A DNA stretch of 64,000 bases from Albifimbria verrucaria (Eukaryota; Ascomycota; Sordariomycetes; Hypocreales; Stachybotryaceae): NCBI GenBank assembly GCA_020081605.1, contig JAHREC010000049.1, forward strand, positions 372,001 through 436,000, given 5' to 3'. Below the pieces are notes generated by a model, which searched no databases, was not told where the DNA came from, and worked only from the letters and a program-made list of their open reading frames with translations. Shown here one piece after another: positions 43,959 through 56,498 of the stretch. The translations under genes were made by a program, and so were the position numbers. The first letter of the stretch is position 1, and each line of letters starts with the position of its first letter.

Positions 43959-45242
43959 ATGACGTCCCAACAAGTGCCGAGTATTCCTTGGAGCTTGATA
44001 GCGAACAATCTCGAATGGCGTCAATCCGGTCTATGCAAGGACAAAGCCACGGACTTTCACTGGACCAACAAGTCAAACCAGGGTCGGGATATCAAACGCT
44101 TTGTCGAATGTTTCACCAGCAGGATCCATGAGTACGCCAGATGCGAATATGAAGAACGCGAAACGTATGCTGTCCCGGAGGAAGATGAAATTGTGCTGAG
44201 TGACGATATTTGCAAGCGGATCATCTCAACTGTGCGTCGTTGGCGCCTAGATCTCGATCAATATGATTACCCGTATGACGAGACGTCAAAAATCATTATT
44301 TGCCCACACGAGTATGATGAAGGCTCTGGTGACAAACCCTGCAAGTGTGCCTTACCGCGGAGAGAGAGAAAAATGAAGGCATTTTTACGCCCTCGCACCA
44401 ACAACGACTGTTGGGAATTCTATAGTAAAAACGAGTTCTCGTTTTTCAATCTTGAAATCTTCAAAATCCTGCTGATGCATGGTGAGATGGACATCCTGCT
44501 AAAGATATATTCGCACCCCGAGCAGAAGTTGTCTGCCTGGTGGGGCGCGATGGCATGCTATTGCGAAGGACCGGATCTCGGCTGGGAACATGTCTGCAAA
44601 TTTGCCTTGAAGGCCTATCTGCTACTCAACATCATTCAGTGTTTTCCTCAAACGTGGCCGAAGAACCAGACGAGTCACCAGGACTACCGGGACACGGAAG
44701 CGTACCAAGCTACTGTCCACAGCCTCACCAAAACGGGCTGGAACTCAGAGATAGCGAGATACCCACATCGGCAGTTCTTTGGCATTGTTGATGGCCAGTT
44801 TAATGTCTTTTGGAAGCACTCTAAACAGAACGCAGCCAAACTAGACAGTCTTTATGGCGGACATTATCCCTTGGGTCTCATTTGCTATGAGAATCTACTC
44901 AAGTTTGAAAAGGACGTCGGTTACGTCCCATCGACAAGTGACATTATAGAAACCCGCGGGGCATTACAAAGGAAAGGGTTACCCTTGGAGCTTGCAGACG
45001 GCATTATGGATATGGCAAAGTATGACAAGACAATTCGCCAACTGGCTGTTGCCCATGATCCTTTCGACCCCACTAATAAGAACGAGTTAAATGAACACAT
45101 GCAATATTGTTGGAATTTGCTTATCCGATGCGAGCTTGTCAGCAGGGTCATTCGCATGGACCTCAAGTGGGAGGAATTGGTCTCTAATGCTTTGACGGAG
45201 ATATTTAGTTGTGACTGTGGATCACCGGTTACCGGTCCTTAA
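43959..45242 (+). CDS. Conserved-looking hypothetical protein, 427 residues
   Basis: An intact, intronless frame with no frameshift. I do not recognise a catalytic domain. It is acidic and rich in Trp, Tyr and Cys, and predicted mostly helical. Notable parts are DDICKRIISTVRRWRLDLDQ, a Cys pair in KPCKCALPRRERK, and the C-terminal segment LPLELADGIMDMAKYDKTIR, which resembles the short F-box-like 'LPLELxxxIM' helix seen in many fungal hypothetical proteins. There is no signal peptide or membrane segment. It lies 426 bp upstream of the HET-domain gene on the same strand. Start ATG 43959 is the first in frame. Function unknown. Confidence 0.75.
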   Translation: MTSQQVPSIPWSLIANNLEWRQSGLCKDKATDFHWTNKSNQGRDIKRFVECFTSRIHEYARCEYEERETYAVPEEDEIVLSDDICKRIISTVRRWRLDLDQYDYPYDETSKIIICPHEYDEGSGDKPCKCALPRRERKMKAFLRPRTNNDCWEFYSKNEFSFFNLEIFKILLMHGEMDILLKIYSHPEQKLSAWWGAMACYCEGPDLGWEHVCKFALKAYLLLNIIQCFPQTWPKNQTSHQDYRDTEAYQATVHSLTKTGWNSEIARYPHRQFFGIVDGQFNVFWKHSKQNAAKLDSLYGGHYPLGLICYENLLKFEKDVGYVPSTSDIIETRGALQRKGLPLELADGIMDMAKYDKTIRQLAVAHDPFDPTNKNELNEHMQYCWNLLIRCELVSRVIRMDLKWEELVSNALTEIFSCDCGSPVTGP

Positions 45243-45668
45243 GATCAAGCAACATCATTTCCTCAGAATATGCAGAGATATGGGCATTTCGGTTCTAATC
45301 ATCCATTACAGCCAACATTACTGGTTGTAATGAAGTCTGTCCTAATCAAACTTAAGTGCTTCGAGTATACTAGTCACATCCACGATCAAAAAGGGGCATG
45401 TGGCGACTCCTTTCTAGCACGATCATGGGTGTGATTGCTCGAAACTATACGTTTAATAAAAAGTTATTCTCCTTCGTATTTCACGACGCATCAACTTTCG
45501 TGGACGATCGCTGTCGATTTTCAAGCCAATTTTCGTAGACTAGACCCCTGTTATAAAATCAACTACTGGTCCCACTTCCCTCAACACATTCACTTCACTC
45601 ACTTACCTACCTATGACTGGATTCCTCGTGGCGAAAGCTTCGAACTTGAGCCTCGAGACGTCGCGCGA
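45243..45668. other. Intergenic region upstream of the HET gene
   Basis: The 426-bp gap includes the probable promoter of the HET-domain gene. The upstream frame stays open to 45435, so an earlier start cannot be excluded, but its translated sequence has no HET-family character. Confidence 0.4.
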
Positions 45669-48103
45669 ATGGATTTACCATGCTCGGCACCACCGACAAA
45701 CGTACCATCTGGAGTCCACGATGATGGTGATGTCACCAAGCGACGACTACTCAACGATTATTCAGCTTATAGCCCTGTATCTACTGAGCCAGGTAACGAA
45801 CAAGGCCGACTGATGCAAGTACTGCCTGCAAAGGTGGCGGATGATGACGACGAAGAGATTGTCTGCGCCTTGTTTGACGCACCCGTCCGGTTTGAAGGTA
45901 TCGTCTATATTGCCCTGTCATACTGTTGGGGTAGTTTATCGGACCAGCGCACCATCAGTCTCATCCATCATGACATGAACAAAAGCAAGATCACAACATT
46001 GGAAGATGAAAGGCTTGGGCCTACTACAACGCTATCAGTCGACTCTGAAACTTCAAAGCCGTTCAACGTTACCGAGTCCCTCTATCAAGCTTTGAAAAGT
46101 ATTCGTAAAGCGATTCCGAGACTGAAGAACCAGTTCCCAATTCTGGATTATCAACCTATGTGGGTCGACGCTCTCTGCATCAATCAGAGCAACATAGAAG
46201 AGAGGAATAGTCAGGTGAGTATGATGGGAAATATCTACTCCCAAGCCTGGTTTGTATTCATTTGGCTTGGTGAGAGTGAGGACGTTATGCGAGGCCTCAA
46301 TCTGATACAAGCCATGGTCGATTTACTACATAAAACTTGGGGTTCTGAGTTTGACATCATAGACCCCAATGATGATCATCTGAAGATTCTCTTGGATGCC
46401 AAGTACAAGTTCGACAATGAGATGCTTGGTCCAGAGGACTGCTTCCAGATCCTTGAACGCTTATTTTCACACCCCTATTTCAAACGCATATGGGTACTGC
46501 AAGAAGCTACAATAAACGCCGAGTCCACTTGGATTCATGTCACGAAAGCTTCTGTTCCATGGAACTGGGTTATTGTGGCCGATCGATTTCGTCAGTACTG
46601 GCGTCACATTTACCCAACGGCTGACCGCGGTCGACTTCCTCTCATGTGGGGACATTTACTGAAGCACAGGCTGCTTTATGCGAGGAAACTTCAATCAGAA
46701 AAGAAACTCTCCGTTGGTAACTCAGAGGTTATCAGGGTCCTAGTACCTCTTTATACACTTTTCACCAACACTTATGAAGAGTTTGCGGCCACGGACTTGC
46801 GGGATAAGCTATTTGCACTCTTAGACCTAGCCGTAGAAACGCGCCCAGGGACACCATCGCGACAAATGCTAGCTCCCAACTATACCAAGACCGTGAGCCA
46901 AGTGTTTAGCAATTTTACGAGATGGTGTATCCAAAGCCAAGGCAGTCTCGAGGTGCTCAGTCTTCTTTGTGGGGGCCGCGGAGGCTTCACCATTACGACG
47001 TGGCAGGGCTGTCTAAAAATCTTGGTCCTATCTCCATTCCATATATTGATGCAAGGACACACCCGTCCTGGGCACTGTGGCCCACAACTGGTGGTTATTG
47101 GTCTGAGACGAGTTTGACCAAAGTCAACGACAAAAGAACTGCCAAGTTCGATCTCGCCTCAAATCAAGAGCTGAGCCTTTATAACCTAGCTTCCCATCCC
47201 TTCATTCAACTACCTGATGAATTGGTCGACCGTTTCCTAAGCCTTGGAGGGAAGCGTATTGGCACCATCAAGTCAATTTTGGCCTTGCCCATTAGGTGCT
47301 TTGCTTCTGACCTTGACCATAGGTCTTTGGTAAAGGCCAAATGGCTAACGGATGAAATCAAGAATGATATGGAAAAACATGAGAAATCCTACAAGATGCA
47401 TCTTACCCACCCATATCGTGAAGGCAAGTTGATGGATGGAGCGATTGTCCCTATATGGTATTACCTGAATAAAGGGAAAACGGAAGGGACAATCATTAGT
47501 GATGAAATAGTGGAAATATCCTCACAGGAATGGCTTGGCAGAAACGGCGGCAGATACCAAGGAAAACATGAAGCTATGTTTCGCGATTTTCTTGAAACTT
47601 TGCTGCTTAGTCCCGTTTACCGTAATGAGGCGGTATCGATTGGTGAGGACGAGAAGGAAACTTCTGCGCTCTTAGATGGTCCTTTGAGTGATCCAGAAAT
47701 TGGGACGAGCTTCGCCATGTTCTGGGCAGATAATGATCCCCAGTTCACATACCTTCCGCCTAGAATAGCACAACATCTTCGATCACAAATGTTTGAACGC
47801 GGCATTCCGAGAGAAAAGCAGTTTCCGTTCCTCTTCCTTGGCCACGGAAAATGCTTTTTCATCACCGAAGACGAGAGGATGGGGTTATGCTCACCTGACG
47901 CACGCCCAGGCGACCTCGTTGTCGGCCTAGGAGGCTCCAGAGTTCCACTGGTGTTACGCCCTGCAAATAATGAAAGGCAGCCTTATGGAGCAGACTGGAC
48001 TTTCAAAGGCCATGAAGAACTCAAGGCGACCATGTTCAGACTTATTGGAGAATGCTACTTGCATGAGCGTATGACAAGTGCCTTTTTGATGACACAAATG
48101 TGA
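45669..48103 (+). CDS. HET-domain protein (heterokaryon-incompatibility type)
   Basis: Large cytosolic protein with an N-terminal HET domain, the TIR-like signalling module behind fungal non-self rejection. The three HET signature blocks are visible: YIALSYCWGS, then MWVDALCINQSNIEERNSQV leading to FVFIWLGE, then RIWVLQEATINA. These lie at about residues 75-310. The C-terminal half (~500 residues) has no recognisable repeats; it contains AATDLRDKLFALLDLA and SWALWPTTGGYW and ends near 48103. A base is missing in the G run 46971-46975, which splits the gene into two frames. Start ATG 45669 places the HET domain soon after the N-terminus, as is usual. Restored length about 810 residues. No introns. 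Confidence 0.87.
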
Positions 48104-50557
48104 ATCGAGCAAACTTAGAAGTGTTCAATCTGTATTAATTGCTAGGAGTCTATTGTTGAGGGATTAAGCTCCCAATGTTAGCTTTGCAAGACTTGTTCTA
48201 CTGAGTCAGACCATCTTTCCCAGTCATCACACTTCCGTGAGTGTTCTGTCTTAGACATATTGTATGAATTGCTTTGTGTGGCATTGCCGGCACATGTTCA
48301 TTAGGATCGTCCCGGTTAAAGCACCTAGCCGACAACAGTAATTCGATTGTACAGAAGGTGAAAGATAAGACTGGAATACAACAAGAGCTCTAGTAGAATT
48401 ATGCTGGCTTCAGTGAAGCTAGAGGAATACAGCAACAGTTGCAGCCTCAATTTCATGTCATGGACAGGTTGCCTTTCCGATCATATGTTATTTACTATCG
48501 AGTGGTTGGTACTACTTGGCCAGACTTCAGGAAATGGAATCAAAAATTGGACTACTATTAGCTCCGTTTGACAGGGATAATGACCAATCTGCCGCCTTAT
48601 TCTTCATTTCTCTGGTTCAAAGGGGTGTGTGTGTTTTGCTTGGTGGAACGTTTTACACCGATGTCGTTGTGCACATTGTTTACTAACCAGTCTTGCAACT
48701 GTAAATACGTCACGACTTTCTACCAAGCAACGAGGGATATAATTAGATTTATAATATTGTAATGCTCATACATGCATGAATGTTAGACCCAGACACTTGG
48801 ATATGGATCTCAGCTACCATGGGCTCGTTAGTGTTCCAGAACATCATTCGGTCTTTGTAAGAAAGCCTTCAGGACTATTGTTTATCAGCCAAGCATCATC
48901 AATCTTACTTCTTACTCAAAACATTCTTTCGATTGTTAAATACTGTCTTGCAGACAGTCATGGATGAGTGAGCACAGTGAGATTTTCCGGCTGCAACAAA
49001 GCATCGCCAAGCGTCCAAGCTCAGGTTCACAAGCACGGAAATGAAAGGAGCTAGAGTCGACCTACGGAGTTTCGGAATATACACCAGACTGACACTTATC
49101 ATGCTTTGATTTTCGGGGCTTTAATTGTAGAAAGATTTCTTCATATTGAAGTGCGATGAGTGGAAACATGATTTGCCCTTGCTCCTCAATCGTCCTCTTG
49201 GAATGGACAGTATACAGTCGCAGTAAATTTGTTTGCATAAGACGCTCCGGATATGACGGCATCGGGCGAGGGTTATTCTAGACAGCCATAGGTCTCTTGT
49301 GTCGCTCGACTCGAACACCACCTAAAATTGTTGGGCGGATGCGCAACCTGTCTGTTGCAGCCAAATTGAAGCCTAAACTCTGAATCACGAAGCCTGGTTG
49401 GGCATCAGATGTACCGCTTTGGTTTGGCCCTGTGTAAACCCACCAAGTCATCGAGCATGATTCTAGAATTTTGCGAAACAATTAAAAGAAACCTTTTGTT
49501 TCCGTCTGAAGTAAGGCATAATGAAAGGGCCGTTAGCCGCAAGGCTAACAAGGAGCTTTGCCTGAACCAACTTGCTTCCTTTCTGTTAGCCGTACCATCC
49601 TACCAAAGGCTAATGTTTCACTAGGCCAATGCTCTCATTAGTACACAGCAAAAAAGTGACGCGAATTTCGGTCGATATTCGAAGTGGTTAATCACCTTTG
49701 TAGGGTATGGTAATGTTGTCTCAGGTTCCCCATATCAGAAGAGAAGTTGTCAATGGCGATTCAGCGAAGCGAACAAGAAGAAAAATAGCAATGGGCAAAT
49801 GGAGAAAAGATCACTATGCATCTTGGCCCCTCTATAGGCCTTCTTTCTACCCCCGATGGATACGTGATCTATGAAGTCATCAAGAGTAACGAGATCAAAG
49901 CTGAGTGGCTCGGCAAATACGGCATCCTAATATAAAGCCGTGCCAGTACTAACCAGTAAGCACGAATGGAGAAATAATTATATTGATCTTCCTCGCTGCA
50001 CAACGTGCCGTGGCTTGATAAACGTCGGATCGGACGGAATACCACACGCTTTCGAAGAGGAACTATCTAGTCACGCGGCTACTGCAAGGTTGACGATGCT
50101 CTGGGGAGGGAACAATAGATCGATCCAGCCACGCTGCAGTGGCCCTGCAACTTACTGAAAGCAGACAGTCGAATGGACAACCGAGGCTCACATCTCCGCA
50201 TTCTCTCCACACTCTCGTTCGGAGAAGCATCTTTAGAAGAGAAGGTCCAGGATATTGAAGGGCTCTCCGCATGTTAGCTGCCCAATTTATGTGGGGACTA
50301 ACCCCTCTTTAGAGCTTCACCCCGGGTCTAGTCCAGTTCAGTCTTGCTACTCCAATATTGGCCCCATATCTTGCATTGAGATGTCCGACCTCCTCTCTTT
50401 TCGCTTGTTCCGATTCGGCAGTTGTCAGTGCGTGGCATTGGGTTTATATAGTTTGCCGTTGGCGTTAATTGAGTAATAAATAGATACAAAGAAGAGATGT
50501 CCTGCTCTGAGGATTCTCAACGTAACCTGGTCCCTTGAAGCAGATTCCGTGACAAAG
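48104..50557. other. Gene-free stretch, about 2.5 kb
   Basis: The longest gene-poor interval here. No coding family, RNA gene or mobile element is recognised. It contains short inverted repeats described separately (49532-49549) and otherwise AT-rich DNA with short shadow frames. Confidence 0.45.
49532..49549. repeat. Perfect 7-bp inverted repeat with GCAA loop
   Basis: GTTAGCC and GGCTAAC flank the tetraloop GCAA, a GNRA-type loop, forming a perfect hairpin on the plus strand. A second copy of the arms (GTTAGCC ... GGCTAAT) lies at about 49584-49613 with a longer spacer. No gene is adjacent. It could be chance, a small RNA structure or part of an old repeat. Confidence 0.4.
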
Positions 50558-52443
50558 ATGCATATGAGCAAGGTCCTGACTGCCTTGACGTGGGCAACCA
50601 CTGTCGGGGCACTAGCATGCACAAAGCTGCCGCAGCTCCAGCTTCCGTACGGCACCTGGAAGGCGGCTAAATACGACTTTGCTGCAGATGTAAGATGGAA
50701 AGATTTGGATTCTGGGCCCGTCTGCTAATTCACGTCAGGTTTACACGTTCCGCAACATTCGTTTTGCAGCGCCACCCGTTGGTGAATTGCGATTTGCCCC
50801 ACCGGCAGATCCGAAGCCCGTCGAGGGTATCCAGGATGGTTCCTATGGTCCGCTGTGTCTTCAGTTCGGATCTGACGGGGCTGTGCGCCCTGGCTCTGAC
50901 GAAGGTGTGTCCTTCATGCAATCACGCGTTCATCCATCGTGAATTGCCCTGACTCGAAACTAGACTGTTTGTTCCTCGACGTGTATGTGCCAGGCTCGGC
51001 TCTTAAGAAGCATTCTAAGGATCTTTCTGTGCTCCTGTACATCTACGGAGGCTCGTAAGTTCCTAATTGAACTGAGATTACCAAAATTTTACGCTAATAT
51101 GGCGACCAAAGTTACACTTCCGGTAGCAAAGATACCGTTCTTGCCGAAGGATTGTATGATGGAACGGGCTTCGTCTATGAGGCCAAAGGAGATGCCATTG
51201 TGGTAGTGCCGAATTACCGAGTTAGTACAATCCCAATGATTTACGAACACATTAGGAGGCTGAACCAGACTGACACTCACTCAGCTTGGTGTTCTCGGTG
51301 GTTGGTGGGGTGGAAACACAACCATTAATGCCGGCGCCACGTCTCTAGGCCTTGCTGATCAGCGAGCGGCTCTCCGATGGGTTCAGGACAACATTCATCT
51401 TGTTGGAGGCAACCCTTCAGACGTTACCATCATGGGACAGTCTGCAGGTGGCGGATCAATTATGCATCACATCACCCAAAAGGGTGGCAAGCGGGATCCC
51501 CTTTTCCACAAGGCTATCATTCAAAGTCCCGGCTGGCAGGATGTTTGGGACGCCAAGAGGTCTGAAGCATCCTTTCAAGCTTTTTCCACCAACGCCGGCT
51601 GTACCGGGGTGATTTCGCTTGCTTGAGAGCCGCTTCAGCAAGCAAAATCATGGAAGCTCAGTCGAAATGGGGAGGTGTTGTTCTGGGACCTACTCCCGAT
51701 GGTGATTGGATCAAAGACCACGTCACTTTTGAGCTCGAAAGTGGTAAGTATCCATTCAGGACTCGGTGTTCGGCCCAGCTTGCTAACGAGTCTGACCAAA
51801 CAGGCAACTACTGGAAGGATCTGTCTTCAATGGTAGTAACTCACGTCGTCAACGAGGGTGGTCTTTTCGTAGGAGCACCCGAATTATCCGACCAAGATGT
51901 CACAAACGGCCTGAAGCAACTCTTCCAGAATCCTGAGGTAGTGGCGTCTGTCGAGAAGTTTTACCCACCTGTCAACAGCACTGGGTCGCCATATCGCACT
52001 GGCGTGGAACGACAAACAGCCATACTATCTGATTCCATCTTCTTGGCAAACTATCGCCATATCGCCGACGCTTTCGCAGGTCGTGCCTATGTCTCTAGTC
52101 GCACTAGAGGCAATGCTGGCCATGGCGATGATGTGCGCCCAACCTGGTACAACCCTACGCTCAAGAAGGGGGCATGCCACTCCCTGAAGTTCTTGGTGAT
52201 GCCATCTTCTCTGAAGCTTGGCAGTCGTATCTGATTAGCTTCATCGTTACGGGTGATGTGAACCCCTTGAGAAACTCGTCTCAAACCATCGACTGGCCCC
52301 GATTCCCAAGCGCAAGCCACGACAGACTGGAGACACTGAACATAGCAGAGGATGGGTTTAAAATCATCCAAGATGGTCAAGGCACAAAATCGGTTGCAGA
52401 TTTCTGGGCCAACACTTTGAGGGTGCTCGCCAAGTCCCAGTAG
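50558..52443 (+). CDS. Secreted type-B carboxylesterase/lipase
   Basis: Alpha/beta-hydrolase of the carboxylesterase type-B family, probably secreted. Exons are 50558-50689, 50739-50904, 50964-51054, 51112-51220, 51285-51743 and 51804-52443. Residues 1-20 (MHMSKVLTALTWATTVGALA) form a signal peptide. Family features: FRNIRFAAPPVGELRFAPP, EDCLFLDVYVP, YIYGGS (oxyanion region), DQRAALRWVQDNIHLVGG, and the nucleophile elbow VTIMGQSAGGGS with Ser in GQSAGG. The later His region is RGNAGHGDDV. Bases are missing at the G runs 51606-51609 and 52168-52172. Restored length about 530 residues. The natural ester substrate is unknown. Confidence 0.87.
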
Positions 52444-53579
52444 GCAGCCAAATGACCTTCTACGGCTCAGATCAGACGACTGAGCTTGTTGGGATTATAA
52501 GAGTGGTGTGCAACATGGTTTGACAACTTGCCAATTTTGGCAGACTTTACAAGAAAATCAGCATGGGACCAAAGAGAGTACTCAAGCATTGACCACAAAC
52601 GAGTTACGAGTTGCTGGAAAACAAGAGTAAATATGTAATTTAGGATAAAAATAAATAAAAGAGATTACTATAAGAATCGCACCTTCTTATATTGATGTCC
52701 CCTTTTGGTCACGACTTCTTCCAACAGTTGGTTATCATGTCTACTCGTTCCAAAATATCAGTAATGTGTCAAACTCAGAGACGCAAGAAATAATTTGAAT
52801 GTGCTGATACAGCATTGCTCGATCAATATCAGTGTACCACTTGAGGGTCACTTGATGAATATCTTAAGAAGCACAGAGAATCCCTTATTGGGCTGTCCAC
52901 GTTGAGTTTCATTGAGCACCAGATCAAAGAGATCATATTCCATAACTGACAGGCCAAAACTAACAGATCTAATGTGAGTCTAGAGTCCCCACTCATCCAG
53001 CATCTGTTTATTTTCGGCCATCTACCGAAACAGTGTCCACAACTAAGTATTGCTTCATTGGTTGCGTTCAGGCACTTACTGGATTCTAACGAGCTAAGAT
53101 ATGATGGTCATGGCTCCAGAAACCAGGATCCATCAAGCAGACCAGCAGATTTCTGTTGGTCTTCGGTTTTTGGTCTCCACCGTCGTGATGAATATGTCCG
53201 CAGCTCAACATTTCACTCGTCTACCGATCTACTCAGCTGCCTTTGTGCAAACTGCCAGATTTTCGCACGTCAATCATTCATAAAATGTTACAACCCGATT
53301 AAAAGCGTTCCTGGGCGCATGCAGGACAAGTTGAACGATTGATTATGGTCTAATTGAGAGAGCACTACCGAAACTGTTGGAGCATGCTAGGGGTATGAAA
53401 CCCACAGAACCCGCTATTTTAGATTGAAAGTTCCATCAGATAACCGGATCTTATCAATCAGTGCACCGAGACACAGATACGGCTCGTATTTGACTCGCAA
53501 TGTTTTGATTGCTAGAAAAGTTTTCACCACAACAACTTCTCAAGATTCCAAACATACTCTTTCATAATCGAGGTTGGTG
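52444..53579. other. Gene-free stretch, about 1.1 kb
   Basis: Holds the 3' flank of the esterase gene and the promoter of the MFS gene. No coding family is recognised. Confidence 0.4.
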
Positions 53580-55125
53580 ATGATGGATGATTCGAAAGTT
53601 AAAGTCGCAGAAAGCTCTCGAGCACTGGAACATGATGTTGACAATGACACATCCAGCAGCACATCAGAGCGCGATGGCAAGGTTGCAGTGCCTTTGAGCA
53701 TGAAGATACTTTCGGTCTTCATAGTCAGTTCGATTGGATTTGGCGGGCACTGGAGCAGCGGTGTTACTGGAGCCATGAAGAGCACCTTGAAGAAGGTCAG
53801 TTCAACAACCATGCCAAGAAAGGAACGATGCTAAGGCAGCTTTAACATACAGCAACTCCATATCAACAATGCACAGTTCGCCCTGCTCGACGCAAGCGAT
53901 AACTTCATAAAGACAGCCCTCATTCTACTAAGTGGTCTCGTGACAGACAGGGTGGGTGGTGCCAAGACCATGCTTTGGGGAAACGCGATTTTCAGCCTTG
54001 GTGCAATATTTATTGCTGCTGCCACGACTGTGAGAAACTTCAAGTTCATGATCTTCGGCTTTGTCGTGCAAGCGCTCGGGGATGTTGCCACTCAAGTCGC
54101 CCAGTACAAGATCTTCTCATCCTGGTTCGCCCCATCTCATGGATTCGCTTCAACTCTTGCTTTTGAGCTAGGATTAGGAAAGATCGGGTCGTTTGTGGGC
54201 AAATCGACAGCTAACGTGATATCTAAAAACTTGGGAGATTTCAGCTGGGTATACTGGATGGCCGTCTTCATGAATCTTTTCACCAATGTGGCCACTTTGT
54301 TTTTCTGGTGGTTTACACGCTGGTGCGAGAAACGATTCGCTGGGATGCGCGATCCAGCAACCGGTGAGAAACTGACCGAGAGCAACAAAAAGTTCGAGAT
54401 GAGGAAGATGCTGAGCCTTCCCTGGTCGTTTTGGCTGATCTGCCTCTTCTCACTGTTCCAGACATCGACCGCTATGGTTTTTTCGTCAAATGGAACTGAG
54501 CTCGCACAGAAACGATTCAATGTCTCCGCCATAACTGCAGGATGGTACTCATCCATGTCGCAATACCTTGGCTTCTTTTTGTACCCCTGTGTGGTATTTT
54601 CATCGATATTTGCGGCCAAAGGTTGACCGTGATGCTCACTTGTGGCTTGGGTATGCTGCTCGCTATGAGCCTTGCAACATGGGGCCCAACAGTCTCTGGA
54701 ACTGCGGCCAGCTTTGGAATATTTGCCGTTGCGTCGTCTTTAGGCCCTACAGTCATCATTGACAGCATTCGAACAAGCATGTGGCACCAGGAAGTTTTGG
54801 GTCAGCGTACAGCATCAAAATCGCTATCAACAATAGCATGTCAATCATTATTGGTATCGCAGCTGGTGTCATTCAGGATCGAGACAACGACAGCTATGAT
54901 AGGGTCACTATCTTATACACGGCACTCGCTGCTGGCTCCGTTATGGTAGCACTCCTCATGGTATCTTTAGGCTACTTCCACGTTGTTTTGGGCAACCTGC
55001 AATGGAGCAGGAAGAAGCGCCTCAACAACGGCAACTCGATCAACGAACAGAAGGAGGAGGCTCAGAGCAACAAATCTATCGGGTGGAATTGCAAGTTGAA
55101 CTCGATTGCATTTTTGGCGTTATAA
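53580..55125 (+). CDS. MFS transporter, MFSD1-like
   Basis: Polytopic major-facilitator protein. Exons are 53580-53795 and 53853-55125. A ~40-residue Ser/Asp-rich cytosolic N-terminus precedes helix 1 (LSVFIVSSIGFGGHWSSGV). Loop 2-3 carries VTDRVGGAKTML, and helices 4-5 include ALGDVATQVAQYKIFSSWFA with FELGLGKIGSFVGK, reminiscent of animal and fungal MFSD1-type carriers. The mid-loop sequence MRDPATGEKLTESNKKFEMR is cytosolic. Bases are missing at the T runs 54576-54580 and 54795-54798; restored length is about 495 residues. The substrate is unknown and the MFSD1 assignment is tentative. Confidence 0.8.
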
Positions 55126-55573
55126 TTCTAATCCTGGGAGCATGGGCGGCGTATATCTGGGGGCCATCACTAATAACCATAAATAACTCAACATCATGTG
55201 CAAACCTGGGGTTATTTACAAAAGGCTGGCAAAGATTGCAAGGACAGGCAAAGAGGTCATACCATAAAATAATTGAAATAAAATTTCTTCAAACTTCTAC
55301 ATATCCGTGATTAATACTCTCGAGTCTCACATTATGTTACATGGAATTCGATGCACCTATTGCCTTTTCTGTTGGGGCTTTGGTTTCTCAGCTTTGAGAA
55401 CGTTGAAAAGATGGCGTATGAAACTAGTTTGGCCATCCTCTTCTTCTTTCCTAAAAGCAACACGAGTTAAACCTATCCAACGAATTCCTTCTTGCTTGAA
55501 AGGGAATGCGTTAGTTTACACCTGTCAATATTCAACTTGCTCTATGGTACGTATGGTTCGCTATATATATGTA
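55126..55573. other. Convergent intergenic region
   Basis: The 448 bp between the converging MFS and ceramidase genes contain AT-rich DNA with ATATATATG repeats near 55561-55571 and no recognisable gene. Confidence 0.4.
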
Positions 55574-56498
55574 TCAATCTTCTTTCTCCCTTTGAAGTTC
55601 CTGTTGCACTTCTCTTGTGATAGTCATCCATTTATCAGCACTCATTGCCGTGAGAATGTGCCACCATCCATGCAATTCAAATAACCACGCCCATGGTAGT
55701 CCTACACGCTCCCGAAGCCGTCTAAGTTCTGCACAAAACACAAGGTCAATATTCCATAAAACAAAAGCGAGCAGGAATAAGCCGAGCGATTTGAGCCCGC
55801 GGATCTTCCATTCACTTCGCAAAGCGTTCGGGAACCCAGGCTTGCGCCAGAGAAAGAGATAATGGCCTCTCAGTACTATAAGACCAATTATGAGGCCAAA
55901 TGCAGTGTAGTGGTATATGACTTTCCCGGTCAAGATATAAAACCCTGAGAATGAGATAAAGAAGATGGCGAGGGCAATGTGAATGAACCTATCGTAGTTA
56001 TCCGAGCGCCGTGCTGTCAGGATACCTTCGAGAATAGACCAAGCCAGACCAAGCATTGCCAATTCGTCGGCGAACTGGAGACTCTGCCGAAGGAAGCATG
56101 AAAGAGGAAGGATGCCATGCCAAGAACCAGCAAGGTAATTGACATGAAATCCAGACGTGGCGAGAAAAGGCCACGACTGCCAGGGCCGTACATGTAGCGA
56201 AGTGCAAAGTAGACTAGGCAACGCGGTTAGTCGCGCCGTTGTCAAAATAGAGGCTTTTGTTTTCAGGTCAGAAACCGTGTTTGCTTACCATAGATCAAAT
56301 TTGTCAGCGCATTAATAAATTCGGCCAAATATTTAGTGACAGCATAGTCTTCTTCGCAAAAGCTTCACGGTTCATTAGCATTATAAGATCCGCAAGAGCC
56401 GATGGTGTTGGTCGCTCACTTTGCAGTGCTTGTTGGGGACTCCATGCTCCGCTCAGCGCGTAACGATCACCTGCCAGGTTAAAGTTATGGTGTCCCAT
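55574..56498 (-). CDS. Alkaline ceramidase (YPC1/YDC1-like)
   Basis: Seven-helix ER/Golgi membrane hydrolase that cleaves (phyto)ceramide into a sphingoid base and fatty acid. Exons are 56498-56420, 56362-56289 and 56213-55574. Family landmarks: SGAWSP-PTSTANFCEEDYAV near the N-terminus (the DWCExNY-type motif), FINALTNLIYVYFALRYMYG, FHAS (metal-site Ser/His region), and RQSLQFADELAMLGLAWS with the conserved Asp. The C-terminal FELHGWWHILTAM provides the His residues of the zinc site. Bases are missing near 56090-56091 and at the G run 56435-56438 (plus strand). Restored length about 263 residues, near normal. It is the only lipid-metabolic gene in this part of the window. Confidence 0.88.
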
